DNA from: Ignavibacteria bacterium UBA7675 | GTDB taxonomy: Bacteria; Bacteroidota; Ignavibacteria; Kapaibacteriales; UB7675 | Assembly (NCBI GenBank): GCA_002483085.1 | Contig: DLHF01000080.1 | Span: 62,001-126,000 of the forward strand | Direction of reading: 5' to 3' | Length of the DNA stretch: 64,000 nucleotides | In this document: positions 34,479 to 43,912 of the stretch, one piece after another | Position numbering within the stretch: the stretch's first letter is position 1 | How the letters are laid out: each line of letters begins with the position of its first letter | The notes under the pieces: generated by a model | The model's input: only the letters and a program-made list of their open reading frames with translations | Told to the model about the DNA's origin: nothing | Database searches by the model: none | Program-made: the position numbers and the translations under genes

Positions 34479-35444
34479 ATGTTTGGCCTCATGAAAACAG
34501 TCATTCTTGTGCTTGTTCTGGCGTGTACCGCCGCCTGTGCCACCGTGTCGGCCCAGACAACATCTCTATACCGATTTCTGCACAACGACGCCAGCGCGCG
34601 TTCGGCTGCTCTTGCAGGTGCTTTTGTTTCCATGCCCGAGGACCCCACAGCTTTATTCTACAATCCTGCTTCCGTTGCCACTCTGAAAGAGTCCAGAATA
34701 TCTGCTACATTTCTGAAGCACGTATTAGACATTAACTCCGGTTTCCTTTCGTACAACAGTACGCTGGAAGGGCTCGGCGATAACGGTAAATTTGCTGTAG
34801 GTGTTAATTATATTAACTACGGCAGTTTCGACCGCGCCGACCGCAATGGCGTTGTGTCGGGTACTTTTGGTGGCTACGACTTGGCCGTGAGCGGTGTGTA
34901 TTCGAATATGCTCGACTCCAACCTGTACTACGGTGTTGGGATCGGGCTGGTAGCGAACTCGCTCGAATCCAGCAGCTCTATGGCCTTTACCGTCGACGCG
35001 GGCATCTTGTACCGCTTGATTGCTGCGCGCACTAATATCGGGCTTTCGGTACTGCACGCCGGTTCGCAATTTTCCACTCTTGGCGGGGTACGCGAACGGT
35101 TGCCGCTCGACATCCGATTGGGCGTTAATCATCGTTTGCGCGGGCTTCCGCTGTTGCTCAATGTGTCGTTTCAGCGCCTGGCCGACGAAGACGAGTCGTT
35201 TTTCCGCCGGTTCGAAAATTTTTCCATCGGTGGGGAATTATACCTGAGCACGGCATTGCAAGTACGCCTTGGCTATGATAATCAGCGCCGGTCGGGTTTG
35301 GCTCCAGAGTCGCAGAGAAAGCTCGCGGGGCTTTCCGCCGGTGTAGGCATTCTTATCAAAGAAAAAATCAATGTCGACTACGGTATCAGTTCGCTTGGCA
35401 ATGCCGGGACTCTGCACCGTTTTAGCGTCTCCGCGCCGCTGTAA
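34479..35444 (+). CDS. PorV/PorQ-family outer-membrane protein, probably the T9SS component PorQ
   Basis: 321 residues with a signal peptide (MKTVILVLVLACTAACATVSAQ; an ATG at 34491 is an alternative start). The mature start FLHNDASARSAALAGAFVSMPEDPTALFYNPASV is the family hallmark, followed by a long series of beta strands. FNYG-like INYGSFDRADRNG and the length of about 320 favour PorQ over PorV. In the T9SS, PorQ/PorV handle cargo at the outer membrane. This agrees with the two sorting-domain proteins in the window. Assignment to PorQ and not a general UPF0164 member is by memory of the family and is not certain. Confidence 0.75.
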   Translation: MFGLMKTVILVLVLACTAACATVSAQTTSLYRFLHNDASARSAALAGAFVSMPEDPTALFYNPASVATLKESRISATFLKHVLDINSGFLSYNSTLEGLGDNGKFAVGVNYINYGSFDRADRNGVVSGTFGGYDLAVSGVYSNMLDSNLYYGVGIGLVANSLESSSSMAFTVDAGILYRLIAARTNIGLSVLHAGSQFSTLGGVRERLPLDIRLGVNHRLRGLPLLLNVSFQRLADEDESFFRRFENFSIGGELYLSTALQVRLGYDNQRRSGLAPESQRKLAGLSAGVGILIKEKINVDYGISSLGNAGTLHRFSVSAPL

Positions 35445-35552
35445 TACCTCCCCGCTTTTGTTTTCATCAGTGTTTCCGTAAGTTTGCAGGTTCGGTGCAC
35501 GGCATCGCTCCGGTAGCAATTCCTGTCGATAGTTTTCATTCCTTCGCTTTTT

Positions 35553-36566
35553 ATGGCGCATACATTGTTAGTAACAGGTGGGGCGGGTTTTATCGGTAGC
35601 AATTTTATCCGCTACGCCCTTGCTCATACGGATTGCCGCATTGTCAATCTGGATGCGCTTACCTACGCGGGAAATCTCGAAAATCTGGCTGGCTGTGCCG
35701 ATGACCCGCGCTATGTGTTTGTGCACGATTCGATTGAGAACCGCGAGCTGGTTGTGCAGGTATGCCGCAAATACGCTGTAGACGGTATTATCAACTTTGC
35801 CGCTGAGACCCATGTAGACCGCTCGATCATGGGTGCAGAACAATTTATCACGACTAATGTGCTGGGCACGCTGTCGCTCTTGGATGCTGTGCGCGAACTG
35901 GGCATCGGGCGATATCTCCAGATTTCTACCGACGAGGTATATGGCTCGCTGGGCGACGAAGGATTGTTTACAGAAGAAAGCCCGCTTGCGCCCAATTCCC
36001 CATATGCCGCTTCAAAAGCATCTGCCGATATGCTGGTGCGCTCGTATGTGCATACCCACGGAATTCCCGCTGTGACGACGCGCTGTTCGAACAACTACGG
36101 TCCGTATCATTTTCCCGAAAAGCTCATTCCGCTGATGATTCTGAACGCTATGGACGACCAGCCGCTGCCAGTATATGGCACAGGGCTGAACGTGCGCGAC
36201 TGGGTATATGTGGAAGACCACTGCGCGGCAGTGTGGGCTGTGTACGAGCGCGGAACAGTGGGCGGCGTGTACAACATCGGCGGCAACAGCGAGAGAACAA
36301 ATCTCGATGTCGTCCGTTCTATCCTCGGCGCGATAGAAAAACCGGAATCGCTTGTTCGCTATGTACAGGACAGACCGGGGCACGACTGGCGCTATGCCAT
36401 CGACGCTTCGAAGATACGCAGAGAACTCGGCTGGGAGCCGCGCTACACGTTCGAAGAGGGCTTGGAGAAAACAATAGCATGGTATCGCGAGCATCCCGAT
36501 TGGTGCCGCAACGTGCGCTCCGGAGCCTATAAGGATTACTACTCCAAACAATATGTCATCAATTAA
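35553..36566 (+). CDS. rfbB: dTDP-glucose 4,6-dehydratase
   Basis: 337 residues, extended SDR fold. NAD-binding GGAGFIGSNF is at the N-terminus, then NLDALTYAGNLENL, the active-site STDEVYGS (Thr-Asp-Glu) and YAASK. It converts dTDP-glucose to dTDP-4-keto-6-deoxyglucose, the entry to rhamnose and related sugars. The usual partners rfbA, rfbC and rfbD are not in the window. Its end overlaps the next gene by 14 bases, so the polysaccharide operon starts here or just upstream. Confidence 0.93.
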   Translation: MAHTLLVTGGAGFIGSNFIRYALAHTDCRIVNLDALTYAGNLENLAGCADDPRYVFVHDSIENRELVVQVCRKYAVDGIINFAAETHVDRSIMGAEQFITTNVLGTLSLLDAVRELGIGRYLQISTDEVYGSLGDEGLFTEESPLAPNSPYAASKASADMLVRSYVHTHGIPAVTTRCSNNYGPYHFPEKLIPLMILNAMDDQPLPVYGTGLNVRDWVYVEDHCAAVWAVYERGTVGGVYNIGGNSERTNLDVVRSILGAIEKPESLVRYVQDRPGHDWRYAIDASKIRRELGWEPRYTFEEGLEKTIAWYREHPDWCRNVRSGAYKDYYSKQYVIN

Positions 36567-37947
36567 CGGTATGGCTGCAATGGCAAAAAGCAGGAGCAGA
36601 AACAACAATTCGCAGACACTGCTGAATTCCCTCCTTTCAAAGACTGAATCCGGCACGCTTACTATTGGCGTCGTAGGGCTTGGCTATGTAGGGCTTCCTC
36701 TGGCTGTAGAATTTGCCCGCAAGGGAATACGTGTACACGGGATCGATGTCGACGCCAAAAAGGTGGCAAGCATCAACCGTGGAAAAAATTATATCCAGGA
36801 CGTTAACTCCGAATGGCTGCGCGAAGGCTTCAAAGCTGGCCTGCTAACGGCATCGACGGACTTTTCGGTCTGTGCTGAATGCGATGCGGTATTTATCTGC
36901 GTGCCGACGCCGTTTACCGTCAACAAGGATCCGGATATTTCCTATATCATCAGTGCTACCGAAGGTGTTGCTGCAAGCCTGAAGCCGGGCCAGGTGATTA
37001 TTCTAAAAAGTACAACTTTTCCCAATACGACCGAAGGCTATGTGCAGCCTATACTCGAACGCAGCGGTATGAAAGCAGGGCGTGATTACTTCCTGGCTTT
37101 TTCGCCAGAGCGTATCGATCCCGGGAACCAGAAATGGCATACGGGCAATACGCCTATCGTTGTCGGCGGTGTTACAAAAGAATGCACTGAAGCTGCCTGT
37201 GCAGTCAATAAGCTGATTATCGACAAGGTTATTCCTGTTTCTTCGCCCAAAGTAGGCGAGATGGAAAAACTGCTCGAAAATATTTTCCGCAGCGTGAATA
37301 TCGCTCTTGTAAACGAGTTGGCACAGTTGTGCGACCGTATTGGTGGAATTAATATCTGGGAAGTCGTAGAAGCGGCTTCTACAAAGCCGTTTGGCTTTAT
37401 GCCCTTTTATCCGGGCCCGGGCATTGGTGGGCACTGTATTCTGATTGATCCATATTACTTGTCGTGGGCGGCTCGCGAATACGACTTCGTGACGAATTTT
37501 ATCACGCTGGCAGCCGAGGTCAACGAGTCGATGCCATTCTATGTGCGCGCAATGATCGAGCGCGAAATTGCCCGCCAGCCGATTCGCCTTGAAGACGCTA
37601 CGGTGTTGCTTCTGGGAGTGGCCTTCAAGCGAGATGTAGACGATCTGCGCCATTCGCCAGCGCTGAAAGTGGCCGAACTGCTTATGCAGGACAACGTGCG
37701 GAACATCGAATATTACGACCCGTTTATTTCGTCGTTTGTAATTAATGGCAGAAAATTCACCTCGAAAAAAGAGCTGACGCCCGAAGTGCTTCGCGCAGCC
37801 GATGTTGTGGTGATTACTACCGATCACAGTGCTTTCGACTACGAGATGATTGTAGCAGAAAGCAAAGTAGTAGTAGATACCCGCAACGCCTGCAAGCCTG
37901 TCTCTGGCGAAAAATCTAATGTGGTGCTGCTCGGGGATGGCCGATGA
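36553..37947 (+). CDS. UDP-N-acetylhexosamine dehydrogenase (WecC/WbpA-type nucleotide sugar dehydrogenase)
   Basis: 464 residues. Rossmann motif VVGLGYVGLPLA, central KPFGFMPFYPGPGIGGHCI with the catalytic Cys, and a C-terminal NAD/UDP domain with GVAFKRDVDDLRHSPA. The KSTTFPNTTE and SPERIDPGN blocks are those of the UDP-GlcNAc/UDP-ManNAc 6-dehydrogenase group. It oxidises C6 of the sugar to the uronate. The adjacent UDP-GlcNAc 2-epimerase overlaps its end by 4 bases, which suggests a UDP-ManNAcA branch. The first 35 residues precede the core and are Ser/Asn-rich. Confidence 0.9.
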   Translation: MSSINGMAAMAKSRSRNNNSQTLLNSLLSKTESGTLTIGVVGLGYVGLPLAVEFARKGIRVHGIDVDAKKVASINRGKNYIQDVNSEWLREGFKAGLLTASTDFSVCAECDAVFICVPTPFTVNKDPDISYIISATEGVAASLKPGQVIILKSTTFPNTTEGYVQPILERSGMKAGRDYFLAFSPERIDPGNQKWHTGNTPIVVGGVTKECTEAACAVNKLIIDKVIPVSSPKVGEMEKLLENIFRSVNIALVNELAQLCDRIGGINIWEVVEAASTKPFGFMPFYPGPGIGGHCILIDPYYLSWAAREYDFVTNFITLAAEVNESMPFYVRAMIEREIARQPIRLEDATVLLLGVAFKRDVDDLRHSPALKVAELLMQDNVRNIEYYDPFISSFVINGRKFTSKKELTPEVLRAADVVVITTDHSAFDYEMIVAESKVVVDTRNACKPVSGEKSNVVLLGDGR

Positions 37948-39050
37948 AGCGTATCATTTCGGTAGTAGGAGCACGCCCGAACTTTATGAAAGTAGCGCCC
38001 ATTCACCGGGCGTTTGTGCAATACAGCGATAGTATTGAACACCTGATCGTGCACACAGGCCAGCACTATGATGCTGCGATGTCCGACGCGTTCTTTCGCG
38101 ATTTGGATATGCCGGAGCCCGCAGTATTTCTCGGCATTGGCTCGGGTAGCCATGCAGAACAAACGGCGCGTGTGATGGTGGAATTTGAGAAAATATGCCT
38201 CGATTTGGAGCCGAGCATGGTCATTGTGGTAGGAGATGTAAATTCTACTATTGCTTGCACCCTGAGCGCTGTAAAGGCTGGCATACCTGTCGCGCATGTG
38301 GAAGCGGGGCTGCGGAGTTTCGACCGGTCTATGCCCGAGGAAATTAACCGCATTGCCACCGATGCAATTTGCGATTACTACTTTGTCACCGAGCAAAGTG
38401 GGGCGGATAATTTGCTGCGGGAAAACAAGCCGGAGAGCCGCATATTTTTCGCAGGTAATACTATGATCGACTCGTTGCAGTACGCCTTGCCGCGTGCCAG
38501 AGAGTCGGCTGTGCGCGAATCGCTTGGGCTTGAAGCTGGGCGATATGTGCTTGTAACGCTGCATCGACCGTCCAATGTCGACGACGCTGTACAACTACGC
38601 CAACTGCTCGAACTGCTGGTGGACCTCTCTAAAGAGCGTGCAATTGTGATGCCGCTGCATCCTCGCACGCGAAAAAATATAGAGCAGTTTGGGCTACAGG
38701 ACGTAATTGCAGATGCACCTAACTTGCTTTTACTGGAACCGCAGGGATATGTGAATTTTCTCGCACTGATGATGCACGCAGATTTTGTGCTTACGGATTC
38801 AGGAGGCATTCAGGAAGAAACGACGACACTCGGCATTCCGTGCATTACCATGCGAACCACAACCGAGCGACCGATTACTTGCCAACTCGGCACGAATGTT
38901 CTTGTAGAGCCAGAGCCAGAACTATTGCGCGTAGCGCTTGAAACGATGCTTACACAGCCCCGCAAGCCCGGTGTAGTGCCCCCGCTGTGGGATGGCCATG
39001 CCGCTGAAAGAATTGCCTCTGTTATTGTCGACCTTGTTTCACATCAATAG
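37944..39050 (+). CDS. wecB: UDP-N-acetylglucosamine 2-epimerase (non-hydrolysing)
   Basis: 368 residues. It starts in an ATGA overlap with the dehydrogenase gene. Signature blocks: VVGARPNFMKVAPIHRAF, HTGQHYD, HVEAGLRSFD, MPEEINR, TLHRPSN, PLHPRTR and TDSGGIQEE. It interconverts UDP-GlcNAc and UDP-ManNAc; the dehydrogenase upstream can then make UDP-ManNAcA for a surface polymer. Confidence 0.95.
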   Translation: MKRIISVVGARPNFMKVAPIHRAFVQYSDSIEHLIVHTGQHYDAAMSDAFFRDLDMPEPAVFLGIGSGSHAEQTARVMVEFEKICLDLEPSMVIVVGDVNSTIACTLSAVKAGIPVAHVEAGLRSFDRSMPEEINRIATDAICDYYFVTEQSGADNLLRENKPESRIFFAGNTMIDSLQYALPRARESAVRESLGLEAGRYVLVTLHRPSNVDDAVQLRQLLELLVDLSKERAIVMPLHPRTRKNIEQFGLQDVIADAPNLLLLEPQGYVNFLALMMHADFVLTDSGGIQEETTTLGIPCITMRTTTERPITCQLGTNVLVEPEPELLRVALETMLTQPRKPGVVPPLWDGHAAERIASVIVDLVSHQ

Positions 39051-39057
39051 GATACTA

Positions 39058-40800
39058 GTGATATATTCAGTTCACATACTGCGAGTAGCTGTTGTCTGCC
39101 TATGCCTGCTGGCAGCAGAGCGCACTATGGCTCAGACTCCTGGCCTGAGCATAGGAAAGGAATCCGAAGCGCTGCTCGAACAGTCGCTGAAATCCTCGGC
39201 GTCGTCGCTTGCGAGCGATCAGGCGCGGACGGGATTTCCCGTCGATAATGTTGTCTCTGCCGAGCATTACTACCTCGGCCCAGGTGATGTCCTGCTGCTG
39301 CAAAGAATCGACGCTATATCCAGCCCGGGCGAGCCGCTGGTCGTAACACCAGAAAATACTCTTATTCTTCCTCGTTATGGTGAACTCGACCTGCGCAACA
39401 AAACGCTGGCACAGGTGCGGCAGGAGATACGCGACAGTGTGGCACGGCGCCTACCGGGCGTCCGCGTGTTTGTATCGTTGCAAAGGCCGCGAACGGTCTA
39501 TGTCACGATTAAAGGCGGGGTGCAGAAGCCCGGACTCTACGCTTTTCCGGCGTCGATGACTGTATCCACAGCAGTGCGGATTGCCGATGGTAAGCTGGTC
39601 AACACTACACAAGAGCAATTAGTGCAGGGCAGTAAGCTACCTACGCCCGAACAGATAGAGGCCGCTGCTATGTCCTCCATCGACAACCAGTATGTGGGGG
39701 GCTATAGCGAGCGCAACATTCAGGTATTGCACAGGGATGGCTCGACCGATATTGCCGACGGGATTCGCGCTCAGGTTATGGGCGATCCCTCTTCCGATAA
39801 GCTACTGCGCGAGGGCGATGATATCTATGTGCCACGCGCTGGGCAGCAGGCATCTCTTATTTCTATCTCCGGAGCAGTCCGTCGCTCGGTTGTTGTACCT
39901 TTTCGCTCTGGCGACCGCACATCGTTTTTGCTCAGATTATCCTATGGGCTTGCTGATAACGCGGATAGCTCGCGCGTGCTTCTCATCGACCGGTCCGGGG
40001 GCCGCACACCTATTGATGTTGCAGCCGCTATGAATGGTACCAACGACCGCGAGCTTATGCCTGGCAGCAGTATTATCGTAGAAGAGAAAGTACAGACCGC
40101 AGATGCACAGTCTACTGTGGCTATTACCGGCCAGGTGCAGTCGCCCGGTACGTATGTGATCTCTCTGGGTACCACACGCTTGCGCGATATCATTGGCCAA
40201 GCTGGTGGCTTTACGTCGCGTGCTTCGCTGCCTCTGTCCTATGTCCTGCGCAATGATCAGGCCGACGGACAGAACCAACGAACATTAGACTATTACTTGA
40301 ATATCCAGAAGACATCGCTTACCATACTTGATACAATGCGGTATAAACTCGATATGCAAATGCGCCGCCCGGTTGTATCCACTGATTTTGTAGCTGCCTT
40401 CGAGCGCAATTCTGAAGTCGATAATGTAGTGCTGCAAAATGGCGATGTGATTGTTGTGCCGGAAACTCCAAAAAATGTGTTTGTATTCGGGCAGGTGATC
40501 AAGCCGGGCTACATAGCTTTTGAACCCGGTAAAACGATGGACTGGTATATAGCGCGCGCAGGTGGCTATGCGTCGGATGCCGATGAGGAGCGCACGCGTA
40601 TTGTCAAAGCGAGAACAAAGCTCTGGATAGAGGGCGAAGATTATGTGTTTGTAGAAGCTGGCGACGAAATCTACGTGCCGCGTCCGATGGAGTTACCACC
40701 AGGCCTTACAGAACAGCGCTATAGTACTATTGCTGCTTTCGGTGGTATACTCGTAGGTCTGGCAGGCATTATTGCTAATATTTTCATCTTCAGTAAGTAA
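39058..40800 (+). CDS. Wza-like outer-membrane polysaccharide export protein with SLBB domains
   Basis: 580 residues from the GTG at 39058 (signal peptide MIYSVHILRVAVVCLCLLAAERTMAQ), 7 bases after the wecB stop; the frame is open back to 38992 but that would overlap wecB and mask the signal. The Poly_export domain begins at YYLGPGDVLLLQRI. At least three SLBB-type segments follow (VYVTIKGGVQKPGLYAFP, VAITGQVQSPGTYVISLG, VFVFGQVIKPGYIAFEPG). A single C-terminal membrane helix (FGGILVGLAGIIANIFIF) fits the outer-membrane pore helix of Wza. No lipobox Cys is seen. A Wzc-type copolymerase normally accompanies such a gene, but none is in the window. Confidence 0.88.
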   Translation: MIYSVHILRVAVVCLCLLAAERTMAQTPGLSIGKESEALLEQSLKSSASSLASDQARTGFPVDNVVSAEHYYLGPGDVLLLQRIDAISSPGEPLVVTPENTLILPRYGELDLRNKTLAQVRQEIRDSVARRLPGVRVFVSLQRPRTVYVTIKGGVQKPGLYAFPASMTVSTAVRIADGKLVNTTQEQLVQGSKLPTPEQIEAAAMSSIDNQYVGGYSERNIQVLHRDGSTDIADGIRAQVMGDPSSDKLLREGDDIYVPRAGQQASLISISGAVRRSVVVPFRSGDRTSFLLRLSYGLADNADSSRVLLIDRSGGRTPIDVAAAMNGTNDRELMPGSSIIVEEKVQTADAQSTVAITGQVQSPGTYVISLGTTRLRDIIGQAGGFTSRASLPLSYVLRNDQADGQNQRTLDYYLNIQKTSLTILDTMRYKLDMQMRRPVVSTDFVAAFERNSEVDNVVLQNGDVIVVPETPKNVFVFGQVIKPGYIAFEPGKTMDWYIARAGGYASDADEERTRIVKARTKLWIEGEDYVFVEAGDEIYVPRPMELPPGLTEQRYSTIAAFGGILVGLAGIIANIFIFSK

Positions 40801-40806
40801 TTGCCA

Positions 40807-42525
40807 ATGAATGCTCTCCGCGCCTCTGCTGTGTCGCTGTGCTTGATGGCTTCTTCTTCTGTTGTAGCCCAGACGCATAGTAGCCATATCACGCCCCTGC
40901 ATTTCGAGGGCGATGCACCGGCAGCAGAGATGCGCGTTCGGTACGACCAGGTAGAGCATGTACCGGTCGTCCATCCTGTCTATGATTTTCTCGCACGTGC
41001 TTCAGTGCGCGGCATGCTCGGCGATTTCTCGCTTGCTTCCTTGCCTTTACAGCGCAAGGAGATAGCCAAAGCACTGGCCATGCTTGCAAAGGTCGGGGAA
41101 GAGCAGTTAGGGCATGCCGATATGGTATTGCTCAAGAAATACTGTCGAGAATTCTTGGAATATCAGACGCCCTCGGCTGCGGTTGTGCTCAGCCCGTCGG
41201 ACAGCACTCAGATATTGTTCGATTATTTGCTGAGCGACAATGTCGAAAAATACCTTTACCACTACGAGGATTCTACAGATGCCGTGAGCGTAGTTCCCCT
41301 TGGCTCGCTTGAATACCGAAAGCTACAGTCCGACAGTGCTGGCTCGGCTGTGCTCGGGCAAGTAGGTTTTCGGCTGTACGGTACAATCTCTGGTCATGTA
41401 GGTTATCTGCTTCAGCTCACGAACGGTTCAGTGCTCGGCGGCGAACGCAGAGTAGCTCTCCACGACCCGACACTTCGGCGCAATGTGAAATTTGGAGAAC
41501 TCAACAGCGATTTCGACTTTACGGAATCACATGTGAGAGTGGACTACGACAGATTTTACGCTATTATCGGGCGCGAGACACGGCTGGCCGGGGCTGGATA
41601 TTTCAATCACATGTTGCTTTCCAATGGTGCTCCTACTTTCGACGCTGTGACTGTAGGTGCACGCTTTGAGCGCTTCGACTATAGGTTCATGCACGGCGGC
41701 CTGCTTGCACAGCCGCTAAGCGGAGCCACAAGTGGAGCCACTGTGGTGATCCCTTCAAAATATTTTGCAATGCATCGCTTTGCGTTTCACGATACGTGGG
41801 GGGAACTGGCGATTACCGAAAGCGTTGTGTACAGCGAACGCGGAGCCGACCTTGCATATCTGAATCCCCTGAGCTTTTTCAAATCGATAGAGCATGCGCA
41901 GCGCGACCGCGATAATCCCGCTCTCGCTTTTGATGCAACGGTGCGCCCGGTAAATGGAGTAGAGATTCGCGGTAGCTTTTACCTTGATGACTTGCGCTTT
42001 GAGAAAATTGGCACCGACTATTGGGGGAATAAATCTGCGTGGAATATTGGCGCAATGTACGCCAGCGACAACAACGTGGATTTTGCAGCCGAATACGCTG
42101 TAGTATATCCCTATACGTTTTCCCATTTCAACTCGCAGAATGCAGTTACCAACGACGGGCTACAGATGTCGGGCTCAATTCCGCCGAATTCAGACCGCCT
42201 GAGCGCCATGCTGCGCTGGTGGTGGGGCCAGCGATATCCAATTGTGCTCACTGTGTCGTCGTTGCGCCACGGACGCAATATGTACGACAGCGAAGGTGCA
42301 CTGCTGCACAATGTTGGTGGCGATATACACCAGACACGGCGATGGGAAGACTCCGAAAATGCGCCTTTTCTGGATGGCGATCTTGAACATCGCTTTGCAG
42401 TAGAACTACAGGGTGGAGTAGAACTCGTGCGCGGGTTTTCCATGCGCGTGTACTATGGCCTCATGAATACAAACGGTGTGCAGGAACACGAAGGGCGGGT
42501 TGGCCTATTCTATGAACATTTTTGA
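40807..42525 (+). CDS. outer-membrane protein, capsule-assembly Wzi-like
   Basis: 572 residues from the ATG at 40807 with signal peptide MNALRASAVSLCLMASSSVVAQ. The N-terminal about 100 residues (VPVVHPVYDFLARASVRGMLGDF, LPLQRKEIAKALAML) are helical and soluble. A long beta-strand-rich part follows with many aromatic residues, consistent with an 18-stranded Wzi-type barrel, and the last residue is Phe. Wzi binds capsule at the cell surface. Position between the Wza-like gene and glycosyltransferases supports a polysaccharide role. Family assignment is moderate since I rely on overall pattern. Confidence 0.65.
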   Translation: MNALRASAVSLCLMASSSVVAQTHSSHITPLHFEGDAPAAEMRVRYDQVEHVPVVHPVYDFLARASVRGMLGDFSLASLPLQRKEIAKALAMLAKVGEEQLGHADMVLLKKYCREFLEYQTPSAAVVLSPSDSTQILFDYLLSDNVEKYLYHYEDSTDAVSVVPLGSLEYRKLQSDSAGSAVLGQVGFRLYGTISGHVGYLLQLTNGSVLGGERRVALHDPTLRRNVKFGELNSDFDFTESHVRVDYDRFYAIIGRETRLAGAGYFNHMLLSNGAPTFDAVTVGARFERFDYRFMHGGLLAQPLSGATSGATVVIPSKYFAMHRFAFHDTWGELAITESVVYSERGADLAYLNPLSFFKSIEHAQRDRDNPALAFDATVRPVNGVEIRGSFYLDDLRFEKIGTDYWGNKSAWNIGAMYASDNNVDFAAEYAVVYPYTFSHFNSQNAVTNDGLQMSGSIPPNSDRLSAMLRWWWGQRYPIVLTVSSLRHGRNMYDSEGALLHNVGGDIHQTRRWEDSENAPFLDGDLEHRFAVELQGGVELVRGFSMRVYYGLMNTNGVQEHEGRVGLFYEHF

Positions 42526-43705
42526 CAGAAATACGATGGCGCCGGATTATACCCAACTTCGGATTGGATTTGCCGCCGAATGGCTGAAAGACCGTAGCCG
42601 CACTTGGTCCGGCACGCCGTATTCACTGTTGGTTGCCATGCAGCGAACGCTCTCCGTACCGGTGTATGATATTGATCTTTCCCTTTCTTCTTATCGGCTT
42701 CTGGTGCATAAAATCCTGACCAGCCACCGCTATCAGGGGAAAATTGTGAGCAATTACCGCTTCGCACCTCTGCATCTACAATCCATTGAAAAGAAACTAA
42801 GGGCTAAAGTGCATGAGGCCGCAGAAAAGCTTGATGCCATCCTGATGATAGGTGATGTTGGCACTGTTGATAATCGCTGCCCTTTTTATTTGTACCAGGA
42901 TATGAACACAGATTATGTCCTGGAGAACTATGGTAAATTCCCCCCGGGCGAGATCATGTTTAGCATCTATAGCTATGATGAAATTGTCCGCCGGAAAACA
43001 TGGCAGGACAGAGTGTACAGCCAATGCGCGGGAATTTTTGTGATGAGCCGCTGGATGGCTGATTACATTATACATCATTCAGGAGTGGACAGCAGCAAAG
43101 TGCATGTTGTACACGCTGGGAACAACATGGCACTTTCCTCTCATGCTTTGCATAATAAAAGCGCAAAAGAGCAGGGACGGGAAAAGACAATTCTCTTTAT
43201 TGGTCGCGACTTTCTGCGCAAGGGTGGTGATCTTGTTCTCGCTGCATTTCGCGAACTCCGAAAGAGCTATGGTCATCCGATTCGGTTGATAGTGATCGGG
43301 CCTGCTACATGGCCAGTGGATGGCGATATACCTGATGGGGTGGAATTTATTGGCGATATACCCTATGAGGAAGTGCGCCGTTATTACTTCCGTGCCGACG
43401 TATTCTGCATGCCATCCCGCTATGAGGGATTTGGGCTCGTTTTTGCCGAAGCACTTTCGCATGGAGTTCCGTGTATTGGCCGCAATGCTTTTGCTATGCC
43501 GGAGATCATTGCCTCGGGCGACAACGGATACCTTGTAGACAACGATGATCCTACAGGGCTTGCTGGTTTGCTGGCTCGCGTGCTGGACGACGACGTTATG
43601 CAACAGCGCGTGCGCATGGATGCAGATCGCTATCGTGAGTATTATTCGTGGGATCGAGTGGCGCGCGATATGCTACACATCATTTCCAGAAATACCCAGT
43701 TGTAG
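42512..43705 (+). CDS. glycosyltransferase family 4
   Basis: 397 residues from the ATG at 42512, 14 bases inside the previous gene; the ATG at 42536 is an alternative that avoids overlap. GT-B fold: the N-terminal domain starts IGFAAEWLKDRSRTWSGTPYSL, and the C-terminal donor domain shows ILFIGRDFLRKGGDLVL, DVFCMPSRYEGFGLVFAEALSHGVPCIG and the EX7E-type Glu pair. It transfers a sugar from a nucleotide donor to the growing repeat unit at the inner membrane face. Donor unknown. Confidence 0.9.
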   Translation: MNIFDRNTMAPDYTQLRIGFAAEWLKDRSRTWSGTPYSLLVAMQRTLSVPVYDIDLSLSSYRLLVHKILTSHRYQGKIVSNYRFAPLHLQSIEKKLRAKVHEAAEKLDAILMIGDVGTVDNRCPFYLYQDMNTDYVLENYGKFPPGEIMFSIYSYDEIVRRKTWQDRVYSQCAGIFVMSRWMADYIIHHSGVDSSKVHVVHAGNNMALSSHALHNKSAKEQGREKTILFIGRDFLRKGGDLVLAAFRELRKSYGHPIRLIVIGPATWPVDGDIPDGVEFIGDIPYEEVRRYYFRADVFCMPSRYEGFGLVFAEALSHGVPCIGRNAFAMPEIIASGDNGYLVDNDDPTGLAGLLARVLDDDVMQQRVRMDADRYREYYSWDRVARDMLHIISRNTQL

Positions 43706-43706
43706 C

Positions 43707-43840
43707 TGCAATGTGGTAAGCCGTTCTGGTAAAGACTGGACGACTACACGGCGGGAAGTTCGCGCAACAACGATACACAGGCGATGTGCGATACGGCACA
43801 GAGACCAAACGCCAGAGCAAAAGCAGAGGCGTAGAGCTTC
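43707..43840 (+). repeat. dispersed intergenic repeat, copy R5
   Basis: It aligns with R2 through gctgcaat, gacgactacacggcgggaagt (R2: aacgaccacgcggcggggagt) and then cggcacagagaccaaacgccagag (R2: cggtgcagaggcc...cgccagag). It begins immediately after the glycosyltransferase stop codon. The left block (tggcacgggc) of the full unit is missing. Confidence 0.7.
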
Positions 43841-43912
43841 GTGGAATCTTTATGATGAAGAAGCTGTACCCATAAAAAACAAGAGGATCACTTTCACAAC
43901 TATATTATACCT